Below, piece by piece: positions 37,773 to 50,857 of a DNA stretch of 64,000 nucleotides. Position 1 is the first letter of the stretch, and each line of letters opens with the position of its first letter. This DNA is from Panonychus citri (lineage: Eukaryota; Arthropoda; Arachnida; Trombidiformes; Tetranychidae): the NCBI RefSeq assembly GCF_014898815.1, contig NW_026515546.1:4473001-4537000 (forward strand), read 5' to 3'. A model generated the notes under the pieces. It did no database searches and was not told the DNA's origin. It worked only from the letters and a program-made list of their open reading frames with translations. The position numbers were made by a program, and so were the translations under genes.

Positions 37773-37843
<71 letters not shown>
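37773..37843. repeat. (GA)n microsatellite, longest in the window
   Basis: About 35 uninterrupted GA units, joined to a non-repetitive, GC-richer flank at 37670-37772. Arg/Glu and Leu/Ser frames through it are artefacts of the repeat. Confidence 0.95.
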
Positions 37844-37846
<3 letters not shown>

Positions 37847-39461
37847 AGCTAAAAAAGAAAGAGAAGAAAATAAGATGACGATAAAAAACAAGAGATAGAA
37901 AAAGAAAAACAGGAGATGAGGATAAAAAAAGGGAGGGAAAGAAATGAGAAGATGGAGAAAAAAGGCTGATGGGCTAACATTATGAACGTCTCTCTTTTTT
38001 TTCCTTCTCCTTGAGTCTGACCAGCATCGCATTTCATTGTGCTTGTCTTACGTTTTTTTTCTCGCCTCAGGTATTAAGAAGTCTGTCTTGATGGCAGATC
38101 AATTTTGGTGAAGCTTTGGTCCTGCTGTGAGAAGCCCTCTGGTCTGTTTGTTGCCTTTAAAAAGAGCAGAATATAAGGTGGGCAAGAATTGAAACTGAAA
38201 AGAGAAGAGAAAAAAATTAGAAAAAAAAGGAGATGAAAAAAACATATAAACGAAATGATGTAAGATGGAGAGAGAGAGAGAGAGAGAAGAAAAAAGTTAA
38301 TGATTAGCAGGAAAAGGGATTAGAAGCTTGTATGTAATGTTTATCTCTACAAATGATTGTGGAACAATCAGACTTTAAGCTTGTTAATAGTTGGAATAGA
38401 AGAGAAGAGAAAAAGAGATAAAATTGGTCAACACTAAAATTGAACTTTAAAATTTACCTGAATCGTTGCTCTGGGTTATTGAAGAAAAGTGTGTATATCT
38501 ACTGAAATGATTCCATTTCAATCTCAAGATTTGGAGCAAGAGAGAGAGAGAGAGAGAAAGAAAAGAACTTGGAACCAGAAGTATTACAATTTTTCTCTTC
38601 AATTTCAACAATATGTTTCCCTGGACGAGGAAAAACAATTACTTGAAGAAAGAAAATGAAAGAACCAATTGAAAGCCAAAAAGAGAACCAGAAATTTATG
38701 TTTGCCAATGGAAAAATATGGAAACAAGAGCCTGGGTATCAGAGAGAAAAAGAGAAAGAGAGAGAGAGAGAGAGAATGACATGAGAGATTATTCAAGTCA
38801 ATGAGATTCATTTCATCTTAACCAGACCAAATATCTCGTTCCATGAGACATTATAACAGTTTCCAGAGTCTTTCAAGTCCAAAAGATAAGTGGAAATGTG
38901 AAGAAAATGATCCAAGGTGTAATAGAAAACCAGAGAGAGAGAGAGAGTCTATAACCAAATTCTAAATACGCTTAGTAACCAAAGACGAAGAAGGGGGAAA
39001 GTGAATGCCAAAGATTATTACTCGGAAGGAGAAGAAGATCTAAATGTAAAATAAGAAACAGGGAAGACAAGGAACCAAATTAAAAACCAGATAACCATAA
39101 AAATAACAGTAAAAATCACTTGACAATGTCAAGTTCACAAAGAGAGAAAAAGAGAGAGAGAGAGGGAAAAGAAATTGAGGAAGATGAGCCATGAGAGTTT
39201 TTCTTTTTTTCTTCCATTTTCTAGAGAGAAAATGTTCTCTTTAGATTGGAAGTAAATCTTTTCCAATCAAAGGGAAGAAAGAGAACTGTTTTAATTAATG
39301 ATCACACGAAATTCTAAAAACAGGAAAGAACAATTAATTAATTAGAAAAAGAAATAAGAAATTCATGTAATTAAGAGAAAGAGAGAGAGAAAAAATTTGA
39401 TGAGAAATCAATCAACATTCAAATGTTTCTCATTTGCCGGTTAATTGTTTTCGAATTTCAC

Positions 39462-39477
39462 CAGCGCCATCTGGTGG
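39462..39477 (-). promoter_or_regulatory. CTCF-like motif
   Basis: CAGCGCCATCTGGTGG on the plus strand, whose reverse complement CCACCAGATGGCGCTG fits the animal CTCF core consensus (CCASYAGRKGGCRS) at every position. It stands in AT-rich DNA where such a match is unlikely by composition. Binding is inferred; whether this species uses CTCF at such sites is not known to me. Confidence 0.45.
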
Positions 39478-42400
39478 AATCGATTAGAAAATCAATTAAA
39501 TCGAAAATTAAAAAATTCAATTAATTGAGAAAAAAATTTTTCTTTTTTTTTGTAATTAAAAAATTCTAATCAAATGAGAGAACAATTAATTGTACATGTT
39601 ATTTTCGGAAGGTGAAAATCAATCTCTAAATCCGGTTTGTTTTCATTTCTCTCCCAATGATTAAACATAAATTGTGATCTTAATCTTTGAAAAAAAAGAA
39701 ACAAAATTCACTAATCAAAGTTAATTAAATTAGATTAGATTGTTAATGTGAGAGAATTTGCTAATTTTTTTTCTCTCACAATTAAAGAATCTCTTTCTCT
39801 TTTTGCTTAATTGTTGCTGCTGTTGTTACTAAATTAGTGAATTTCATTTCTCTCATATTAAAGAGTTAATTAGGTTTGACAATTAACAAATTATTCATAT
39901 TAAAATCGGTAAGTAAAACAATCAAACAGAGTTAATTGTCAACAATTAGACAGTTATGAGTGGAATACATTGTATTATATGTATATATATATATGGAAAG
40001 TAATTAGTTGATTAATAATGAACGATAAGAAAAAAGGAAAAGTTAAATTGGGTTAATATTTGATTTCTTTTAGCGAATCAAAAGTTTGTCTGTTTAATTG
40101 TTACAACAATTTAACAAAAATGGTTAATCAAGTTTTCGGACTTAAACTGGACATGATTTAAGAGTGAATATAATATTTCCTGAAGGTAAGAAACTGTGAA
40201 AATCAACTAAATCAAATCAAATCAAATCAGTAGCTGAAAATGTTGTTGCTGTAGTTGATTATCATTAAAACTAAATTAACAATTTAAAAAGTTTGATTTA
40301 GTTTCTCACCAAGAAAAAAAAAACTAAACAAACTTTCATTCATTTCTTCAGGTACTCAGGTCAAGGCTACACAATCAATTGAAATAATCATGTAAACCGG
40401 GTGTGATTAAGATTATCATTATGATTATGATTACAATTTGGTAGCAATTTAATGAATAAACTGTAAGCAATTTACTTAATCCAGTAACAAGTTTATATTT
40501 ATATCGAATCAACTTTTTTATTTATTAACCTTAATGATAACCCGAAACTTTTACCATAACAAAAAAGGTAAATTTTGATTCTTAACAAAATCATTTTCAT
40601 TTGATTTCTTTTTCTCTCTCTCATTCTTTTCAATTTACTATCAGATTAATTTCTTACAATTAACAATCAACAAGTTGTGATTATTATCATGAAAGTAGAG
40701 AAGTAAAAAAAAATTGATTGATTTCTGTTGATTAGTTCAGGTTAATATCACATATCATGTATACGGAAAAAAGTATGTTAGGAGAAACAAGAGCAAATCA
40801 AATTGGAAGAAACTTTTTTTTTTCTTCTTCTTAATTAACTTTTGTTTTCTATCTAAATTTGATTGTAAACAATTAAGAAAATTGTCATACACTTAATTAC
40901 GTTAATTTATGGTAATTTAGTTGGTTAATTGTATTGATGATTATTTGACAGGAGTAATTTTCCAATCTGATGATTATTATTATAACTTTTGGTATGGAGA
41001 AAATTATTCTTGTTCAAATTTCTTGTTGATAATCAGTCATCGGTGATGAACTTTTCAATTATCATCATGTAATTATCATGGAAATTAATCTGATAGGTAG
41101 ATAATTAAGAAACTAATAAACAGATAATCAATTTAAAGTAAATAAATCATAAGGATCTCAATGGTTGATTATCAATTTTAAAATCAAAGTTTAAAATGAA
41201 ATTTAGGAAATTGTTTCATTTACCAAAGCCCAAAGGTAATAAAGAATTAGTTTTCTTGCAATTAGTTAATTGTCTTATTATCACTTTTGCATATGATTAA
41301 CATTAATTGCAATTTGATTTATTATTACATTTGCCTTACGAATCAAAGTTTTCAAAAACTTTTACCTGATAACTTATATAACTTTTTTCATGGATTAATC
41401 AATGATCTGATTTATTTATACCTCCAACTTATCGCAATCAATTAAATCAAACATCAATTACTAAATGATGATGATGATGAGGATGAGGATGAGGAAGATG
41501 ATCCTGAGTTAGATTAGGAAAAGATGAAAGTAAAAACATTTTTGTAAAAAAAATCTGATGACAGGTAAGTAAAAAAAAGTAACTTTTTAAAAAGGTAAAA
41601 AAAAAGATGAAGATGAAGATGAAGATAAAGATGAAAATTTATGTTTACCTGATAATATGAACTGGTTTTCATGATGATCATCATGATGGTGAGAATCATT
41701 GGAATCATCATCATGTTTCAGTTGAAATAATATCACAATTGGTTAACCATAGAGAAGAAAAAGTTTCCATTGATTAATATTAGAGAGGAAAATATTTTTT
41801 TTCTTCATTCGATTTCATATTATTTTATCCCTATCGTTTATCTTCATGATAGATTTCACCCTAATCCGCCAAGAAAACTATTCAATGATGTTATTATTGT
41901 TCTCAAAGATCACATGGATTCCAGGGTGAAGAAAAGTTCTGATGTTATTATATTGGAAAAGAGAAGAAGAAGAAAAAAAAATGAAAATTTCGGTGAAAAA
42001 TTCAGTTGAATAAAAGATGAAAATTCATCAGAACTTTTTTTTTCCTCTTCTCTATTGTTTTTTCCCCTTGTATATATAAAATCATCATGTTTGAAACTCA
42101 TGAAACTGAATCAATAAAAGTAAATCATCATCAAGAGTCAATAAATTGTTGAGCAAATAAATTGTTACTTTAATTGCAAACTAAAAATAGTATTTGATCA
42201 ACATTTAATTAACCTTTTAATCCAGTAAATTATTTATTTTTTTTGCCTCCTTGTAATCAGTTAAATGTCTTATCCGTTAATCAATCGTAATCCATTGATC
42301 ATCATCAATGTGATAATCAATTAATCAAAGTTGATTGACTTACGACTTACTGACAATCAACAATCAAGGTAAATATTAGATTGCGATTAATTTGATTGAA

Positions 42401-43867
42401 ATTTTGCTTAGACTTTCAAATGAAAAACTCTCATTAAAATAATAATTCAATTCTCAGTTAATCAGTAATCATGATAATCTTGTAACTGAATTAATATCAT
42501 AGATTAACTATTATTCTGATGAATTTGAGTGATGATAATGATAGGAGACAAAGAAGATAATAATAAGAAGAAAAAAGTTCTAAAAAGAGAAAATCATGAA
42601 AAAGAAAAAGTTGTTTTCTCTTTCATCATCTTATTATTATTATTATTTTACTTCTCAAGAATCAAATCTTCCTCAGTGATTATCATTATCATTTCAATTC
42701 CAATTCAGTTTTTATCCATAAAGAAAAAGAATATAAAAAAACAAGTATCTATTATAATATCTATGGGTTCTGTTGTTGTTGTTGTTGTTGTTGTTACCTG
42801 ATTTAATCGTGATGAGCCGATGAAGAAGATGATGATAACTTTGATCTAGAAGAATATAAAATGATGAGGATGATGATGAAGAGAAAGCTTTGTTCAGAGA
42901 AAGTTCAGTTTTGGGTAAAAAAGAAAGTGAAACCACAAGTGAAAAATAGTCTTTCGTTTTTGACAGGTCAGTCTTTACTTTTCTTCATCATCATCATCAT
43001 TTCACTTTACTGATTCTTTATCTTCGCATCATCATCATCATCATCATCATCTCTCTCTCTCACTCTGTCTTCCTTTTCCCTCTTTCGGTAATAGCTCATT
43101 ATATTATTTTCCTCTACGCGTAATATTATTACTCTGAAAGGTGAGGTTTGAGGCTAGTTTGATTTTTTACCTTTGCGAAATCACTTGTTTGCGAAAGAGA
43201 GAAGAGAAAGAGATGATGAAATAGAGAAGATGATAGAGGGTGAGAGGGAGAGAGAGAGAGAGAGAGAGAAGGTGAGGAGAGGGGGAGGAGGTCAAGAAGC
43301 TAATATTGAGGTTACTTTGCTCTCCATCGTTTTCACCTTCATCTCCTTCATCATCTTCGGTAAAAAAAACAACAAACAAGAACCAATACTTAAATTATAC
43401 ACTTTTGCAAGAGAAAAGGTAGAAGAAGAAAAAACAACAAGGAGAAAAACGAATTAGAAGATGAAGACAAGGATGATGAGGATGATGATGAGATGGGAGA
43501 AGAAGAAGAAGAGAGGTAAAAGTTGAAGTTATCTAATAAACAACAACACCACCGCTGGATCCCTTAGCCTCTCCTTGATCACGTTTTCCATTTTTTTTTC
43601 TTAAAGGTTCAGAGTCAGAATTATATATGAGATAAACTTGATGAGGGATGAGAGAGATGATGGAGAGGAGAAGATGAAACTACTTTGGTGCAAAAAAGGG
43701 AGTGTTTATCACTCTCTTCTTCTTCTCTGTCTATGATAGCCTCTTTTCTCTCTCTCTGCTCAGTTTCTCATCCTGAAGGAGATTGGAATAGATGAGAACA
43801 TGAAGATACTTTGAGCCTGTTTTTCCCTTCTACTAATAACCTATCAGCCAATTGAGGGATGATGATG

Positions 43868-43872
<5 letters not shown>

Positions 43873-43916
<44 letters not shown>
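43873..43916. repeat. (GA)n microsatellite, left partner of an inverted pair
   Basis: About 22 GA units preceded by ATGATG units and followed by AAGATG units. A (TC)n run with the mirrored flanks lies 185 bases downstream, so the two could pair. Confidence 0.95.
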
Positions 43917-43919
<3 letters not shown>

Positions 43920-44098
43920 AGATGAAGATGAAAAACAAAGAGAAACAAGTCATTCCATTGGAAAAACAGATTCATCTTATATTCATCTTTTCTCTCTCAT
44001 TTACTCTCTCCCTTAACGGCACCCAAATGGTGATGATGATGAAGAATAAAATCTTTGTAAGAGTGGCCACAGAAATGACCACGGTTTTCATCTCTTCT

Positions 44099-44101
<3 letters not shown>

Positions 44102-44144
<43 letters not shown>
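44102..44144. repeat. (TC)n microsatellite, right partner of an inverted pair
   Basis: About 21 TC units preceded by CATCTCTTCTTCA, complementary in kind to the GA run at 43873-43916. Confidence 0.95.
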
Positions 44145-44146
<2 letters not shown>

Positions 44147-47100
44147 ATTATCATCGTTATACTTAAATAATGATGCGAAAGAGAGATGATAATGATGATG
44201 AAAAGTTTTCTTCTCCCTAATCATTGATGAATACTAATGTTAGAAAATAATATAACAGATTGAGAGAGAACCCCTGAAGAGTGAGAGCAAAGAAAGAGAG
44301 AAAGATAATGATAAAAATTCTGATAAAGGTGAGAGAGAGAGAAAAGATTGAATCTTTCTAATATAATATTAATGATAATGATAATAAAAGTTTTCTCAAA
44401 TTCTCAACTTATTATTTATCCAATTCTATCCATTAATTCAAAGTGAGAACCGACTCACTCACTCTCTCTGTTACTCTGTTTCTCTCCTTTTCTCACCTCA
44501 CTAATCAACATCTTCTCCCACCATAATCACAACCATCATCTACTCCCAGTGTGAGCACCATGTAAGTAATAGTAATCATTATCAAGATGATGATAACAAT
44601 CAAAATAATAACGAAATCAAATGAAAGAGAATCTTTTGTTCATTGAAAGATAAAGAGAAGAAGAAGAAAAAAAAATGAATTGATTCCAATGGTCAACAAA
44701 AAATATCCATTGATTGTGATTAGAGTTTCAATATCAAATGGACATGAAAAACTGACCAGCCATTGATTTATCATCATCATGAACACAACATTACCTCATC
44801 TTCATCAAGTCAACCTTTCTCTCTCCATCTTCCTCATCATCATCCCCTCTCCTCCTCCTAAAGGTAAGACCTTGGTGGTGGGTGAAACAACCTAAAGAGG
44901 GTATCCCAAAGCTCAAAGGCCACTTAACGAGATGATGAATGCCCTACCCTTAACTACATTAATAATCATCCTCATCTTCATCCTCATCATCATCATCATC
45001 ATCATAATAACCAATTCGATTTTTGTTTTTTTTATTCTATTTTTTTTTCTTATGCTCTCTCACCTTTACATTCCTTGGGTCCAGGTAACAAGAGTCAAGG
45101 TTGTTAAGATAATAACGATCATCATAATCATCATGATTATCATTAAGATGATGATACAATTTATTATGTTTTTTTTTGCTCTAACGATGATAATCATCAT
45201 GACGATGTTGTTGTTGTTGTAATGATTATAATGATTTAACAATAATCATATTGTAATATATTATATTTCTGTGTATGTGTTTGTATTACAGTTTAATCAA
45301 GAGCAGAAAAAAAAGTTTATCTTAACAATTGAAAAGCTTTTTGAATCTGTATTTGATTTTCAGGTAAAAAAAAATATCAGGTAAGCTTTAAATTCAATAA
45401 GCTGAAAGTTAATCAGTAAGAATCAGAATTATAATGAAAAACAACAACAACAAACATCATTTCATCAGAGTGTCAGACTTAAAATCTTACAAGTAAAGTG
45501 AGAGAGTTGATAAAATCTGAAGAAGGTGAAAGATGAGGATGAAATACTTTCGTAATCCTATTTCATCTTCCTCATCTTCATCCTCTTGAAAATCTCTTTT
45601 TTTTTATCCTCATTCATCAACTTATGTTTACACCTTTTTCTTGTGCTTCTTTTCTGATACAACTTACCTGAAGTTTACTTTTATCCGTCTGATGGAATTG
45701 GATTAACAGTTCAAGAAGAAGATGATGATGATGAAGATGATAAAGAAGCTAAAGTTATTCTGATTTTCCATCATCATCTTAAGATGATGATGGTGGAAAT
45801 TAATGTGAATGATGAATTCATATTCAATGTTTAATGTAAATCATTTGATTTGATTATCTTGGAAACATTTATCATCATCTTCTCATCATCATCATCATTG
45901 GCTATCAATAAGAAAATGAGCAAACCATCATCACCATTATCATTATCCCTCTCTCACATTGTATTTGCTCACCATTAATCATTTCACATCCTCATCCACG
46001 ATTACATGATGATGATGTTTGGGTGATGAAGATGATAATCGAGTTTCAATCTATCTCCTTTTTTTGTTCATTCACTTTGCCAGTAAAAGCGAGATAATCA
46101 CTTGAATCACCTTAATCTCGAGTGTAAATGTATAAACACAAACTCTCTCTCTCTCTCTCACTTATCTTCATCACATTTGTTACTCTTCTCATCTTCATCC
46201 TCCATCCTCATCACTTGTTCATTTTGCTAATTTAGCCATTTAATCCCTGTTGACTGTTATAATATTACACCAAATTAATACATGTTATATGGATAAATAT
46301 AATTTTCTTTCCCGTGGTTACATGTTATATAAACAAACATCATTCAAACTCAATGGAACCACCAAAATACTAATACTTTTCAATGGGTTCAAGCCCCTCA
46401 GGCTATTTATCATCATGTTGTTTTCTTATGATAATATTAACATTAATTACTCTCCTTTTTTTTCCTCCATTCAGTTGACCACATTTTTCACTCTTCTTCT
46501 TCTCATTATCATCTTTATCTTCATCTTCTTCTCACCATACTCAGAGTAAAGTGTACATAGAAAATAGGAAGAGGAAAATTGAGAGAAGAAGGAAAAAGTT
46601 TTCTTTTCTTTCTCATCATCTTCATCTCTCATTTTCTCATTGAAACTAATTATCTAACTGATTCATTGCTCGTTTATATATATAAATTCAATTTCATCAT
46701 CATGATTAACCATTTAATCAACAGATAATTTCATCATCACTGAATATACAGTTGAAAATGAGAAGAAGATGAAAAAAAAATGTTCTAATACAATCAAAAG
46801 AAAATATTATCTCTCTTTTCATCATCATCATTCCAACAATTATCATCATCATGAACTTTTCATCTTTATCCACACATCATAACGGATGAGGGAAATGTAA
46901 TCAACAACAATCATTAGATATTGATATCATGTTTATAAACATCAATTTCTATCAATAAAATGAAATAGTTACTATTTCATAATTTATTAGGATAAACAAA
47001 CAATCAAGAAAAATAAACACTCGATGATAAAACTGTCACAAACTGTCAGAATGTTATAATAGTTACACTTGCGAGTTTCCAGTTTTTTAACATGGAAAAA

Positions 47101-50100
47101 GTGAAAAAGTAACATCCGTTTGTTTTGATGACTTTTTTCATTATATCATCAACATCATCATCTTCATCTTCCTCCTCCTTATCATCATCTTCATCATACT
47201 CTCCTCTCTCACGGTCTAATCATCATCAAAAGTATCTGGTCACTTTCCAATGTTAAATTTGCTTTTCGTTGACCATTAAAGATCATTATTACTGCCCAAC
47301 CTCAAAGATTTTTCATCATCAAATTTTATTACAGTTCTCAGGTTTCTCTCTCTCTCGAATAATTTCATCTTCTCCCTCATCTTCATCCTTTCTCAAACAT
47401 TGTAGGTTATGAGAGAGCTTAAATCTCTCTCACTTTACACCCTCATCTTTATCTCATTTTCTCTCTATGTTAATCTACTTTACTTTCACACTAAAATCCT
47501 AATAGTATTTCAGTTCCTTGGACCTCTTATGATAATCTTAATTAGCTAAGAGAAAAATTCATCTTTTCATTTAATGTATTTTCATGTGTGTGAAATTTAC
47601 ATTCACAAATGCTGTTCATGTTATTTGACAAAAACAATATTATCAGCATCATCACCAATAACATCATCATCATCATCAACAACAACAACCATCACAAAAA
47701 AAAACAAAAAATCTTGCAGCGATCAACATCAATTGTAAACAATAAAAAACTCATATGCATTAAGATTGATAAACATAAGAAAAATATTGAATGTATGTCA
47801 AAGTTTCCCAGAGTCTATTTGATTTAAAAGAGCCCAAAATTACAAAGTGATAAAACTAATAATCGCCAGAGGAACCACTAAGCCTAAAACCCACCCCAAG
47901 GAAAGCGGGATCGAGAGAGAGAGAGAGAGAGAGAGAGGACCCATGAAATTGCATCGAGATGCGAAAAAATTAAATTTGATAATATTGTTTATCGAGAGCA
48001 ATTTGTTTACCTTTGACACACATAATAGATTCTAATTATTAGCACTTTTCATCATGTAAGGTGCTTGGTGGGGATAAATACACTTCGTTTGTTGGTATCA
48101 CTTTTTTTTAATCTATTTTCCCATCAGCATAAAAAAAACCACATTTTCCACTTTAATAATACATTAAAGATGTTGATGATGATGATGATAGTTTGTTTAT
48201 CACTTTCACCACCCAAAAATCAACAACTTTCAACCCTCGCAATTTGTAAACACCAACATGATAACCACACAAGCGATCAACAAGATAACCATGTTAAAAG
48301 GTTTGAGAGAGTTGTTGTTGATCGAGATACACAATTTTTTTGGTAAGATTTGCTTTTCTTTTCTCACTAATCTCTTCATCTCTTATCTTTGTGGATTAGT
48401 GTTTGTGTGTGTTGGATTAATAAAAAATAAACGTAAACACGATTCACGTTTATCCGTCAAAGTGGTAACACCCATTGTAATTGTATCGCTTTTGATATTA
48501 ATAGACATTCAATAGACACTTTCTCATTGAGAGTTAACCTGATTCTTGAGAGGGTGGGTTTTCCTCAGGGTGGTAAACATTAAAATCTTATCTTGACATT
48601 AGTTCTCAATTCAATAAAGTAAACACCGAATTCATGATAAATCTCACTTACTTTGGAATAGAACTGTAAAAAATATATTCGCATAAAAAAAATTCGACGA
48701 AAAAAAAAGTTCTAAAAAGTTCTGATGGAAATTGAATTGTTATCATTTTGCTCTCTCTCTCTCTCTCTCTCTTTGTTATCCTATTGTTTTGTTTCCTCTT
48801 TCAGGGTAATAAATGTTTCACCAGAACTGAATTACCCTGTAGATTTAATTTAATTTGATTCCTGTCAAAGTTTCTCAACAATTTATATAATCATAATAAT
48901 AATCAATTCCCAATGTAAACAAAATTAAACTTTGTAATATATTAATAGTGACTGATTAAAGTTGATTCTTGTGTCTCTAAAAGTTACAAAACAATTTAAT
49001 TGAACAATTGATTACAATTAATTTAAATTCTTTTCTGTTTACTTTACTGTTACAATCAATGATTAGTTGACAATTTACGATAATTTAACGATTTACTTTA
49101 TTAAACATTTACCATTAATTTAATAATCAAGGTGAGGTTTTAATTTATATATATACTTTTACTTTAATGAAAACTTGATTAAGTTTATCAATCAATTTGT
49201 TAATAATGTTTACAATTAAATAATTGATTGATTTTCATTATTATTTTGTATTTTCTGTTAATTGTTGCTGTTAACAATTCATTAAATTAAATATTTTAAC
49301 ATCAATAATTATATAATCATTTCAAAGTATTAGTATCAAGGTTAAAGGAAAAATTAATTTAATCCAAATTAAGATTAACTAATTAAGCTTAACTGTCAAG
49401 TTAATTGTAATTATCAAAAAGTTAACAATGTTGTGTTGGTTGATATTGATTGATCAGCAATTTATTTACTATTTTTCAATCAAGAACAAGTTAATTGTTA
49501 TCAATCAAATTAACTGAATATCAATAACCAAATATGATGATTAGTAGTAATCAGAAGCTGTTAAATGTTCAACAATTAGTAATAAATTGTAATGATAATG
49601 ACAATTTATGATTATCCCAAATACTTAAAGTTTGAATGTTTGAATTTTTTTTTTGGTGTTTTGATTGTGATTTAAATTGTTGCTCGTTAATTGTTGATAA
49701 TTATTAACATTTTCTTCCACCTCTTAACCAGCACGCAAAAACGTGCTAATAAATGATTGTGATTAACTCGAGATGATGTTTATTTTCATCGTAATCATTA
49801 TAATCATTGTTGTTGATTATTTTCATCACTTCATCAACAATTTAATCGCGATGATTTTTTAATTTAGTTTCATTTCATTTCATTTTTTGTGTTCCTTTCA
49901 CCTCACAATTGTTGCATAAACTTGATTGTGAGTTAATTCATGATTTAAATTGTTGTTAACAAATTAAGGTGATCTCAAATTAGCAAGAAAAAAAGTATAA
50001 CGTTGTAACAATTATTGTTAATCATAAATTAAAAAAAAAAGGCAAACTTGAAGCTTAATCAACACAATTCAATTTGCAAATTGTTGTGTTACTTTTTTTT

Positions 50101-50729
50101 GCTAACTAAATGGTCAGTTGGTCAGTTGCTGACCTTATCCTTGTTAAGATTATTATTACACAATGATACAGATTAAGTAGGATGATAATGATAATGATGA
50201 TGATGATAAACATTTAAGCCTTTGATGATTTGAAAAACTTTTCAATGGGTTATTTTGATTGCAATTGATTCATCCCAATGATTTGAATTAAAATTACAAA
50301 TAGTTTGATATTAGTTATTCAATTTGATTAAGATGAAGATGATGATAATGATTAGGATGATAAAGGTGACGTGAGAAAGAGGATATTTAATGATTTGAAT
50401 TGTGATTCTGTTCAGTTGTTGAATCATCACCATCATTTGCCCTGAATTCTGGTTCATCTAAATCAAAGGTCACAATCAACAATTGAAATAAATTTATTAT
50501 TCACTATAAATATGATTATTTAAACCTCACAGAATCAGTTTGATTTGTTACGGTTAATCTAGTTTGATGTTATTAACAAATCACCAACGTCCACTACATT
50601 GGTCAGTAATATGATTCACATTGTTATACACCTTTAAACATGATTTACCTTTAAGAAAATAATATATTTCATTGATTGGCTTTTCTTCATTCATTTCAAC
50701 TCATTCATTCATCATCACAATCAAATTAG

Positions 50730-50857
50730 ATGATGAATACAAGACCATCCAGAGTAATGGTCAGCAAAGAAAAGCAGAACTGACAAATATGCGTGAGCAA
50801 TATTATTCAACAGTAGATGATGGAGATGATGATGATGATGATGATGGAGAGAAATAA
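50730..50857 (+). other. Candidate terminal exon (weak)
   Basis: After CAATCAAATTAG an open block reads DDEYKTIQSNGQQRKAEL, then TNMREQYYSTVDDG, an Asp run and GEK before TAA. The first part does not derive from a microsatellite and reads like protein, with Arg/Lys/Gln/Glu helix composition. No upstream exon could be linked and the family is not recognised. Confidence 0.25.

Larger units (their letters stand above)
35211..50729. other. Non-coding desert with scattered complex islets
   Basis: About 15 kb without a supportable gene. GA/CT runs, TCATC/ATG tracts and AT-rich filler alternate; 39300-42500 and 48800-50700 are mainly AATTAA-type filler. Less repetitive, higher-GC islets occur at 37670-37770, 38040-38180, 43540-43590 and 44865-44935. 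An ATG at 44779 opens a short hydrophobic frame that ends at AAAG/GTAAGA (44863), similar to a phase-1 signal-peptide exon, but nothing follows that confirms it. Confidence 0.45.

Noticed and set aside
37667..38037. Several Arg/Glu and Leu/Ser frames on both strands
   Set aside because: They run through the (GA)35 repeat and owe their length to it.
44932..45222. Ile/Leu/Phe-rich plus-strand frame
   Set aside because: An ATC repeat read as Ile; the apparent membrane segment is repeat-derived.
46250..46549. 99-codon plus-strand frame
   Set aside because: Starts without ATG and ends in CT/TCATC-derived Phe/Ile/Leu; no protein pattern.
48065..48515. Two overlapping plus-strand frames of 85-93 codons
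   Set aside because: No domain, no consistent codon use and an ATG repeat in the middle.
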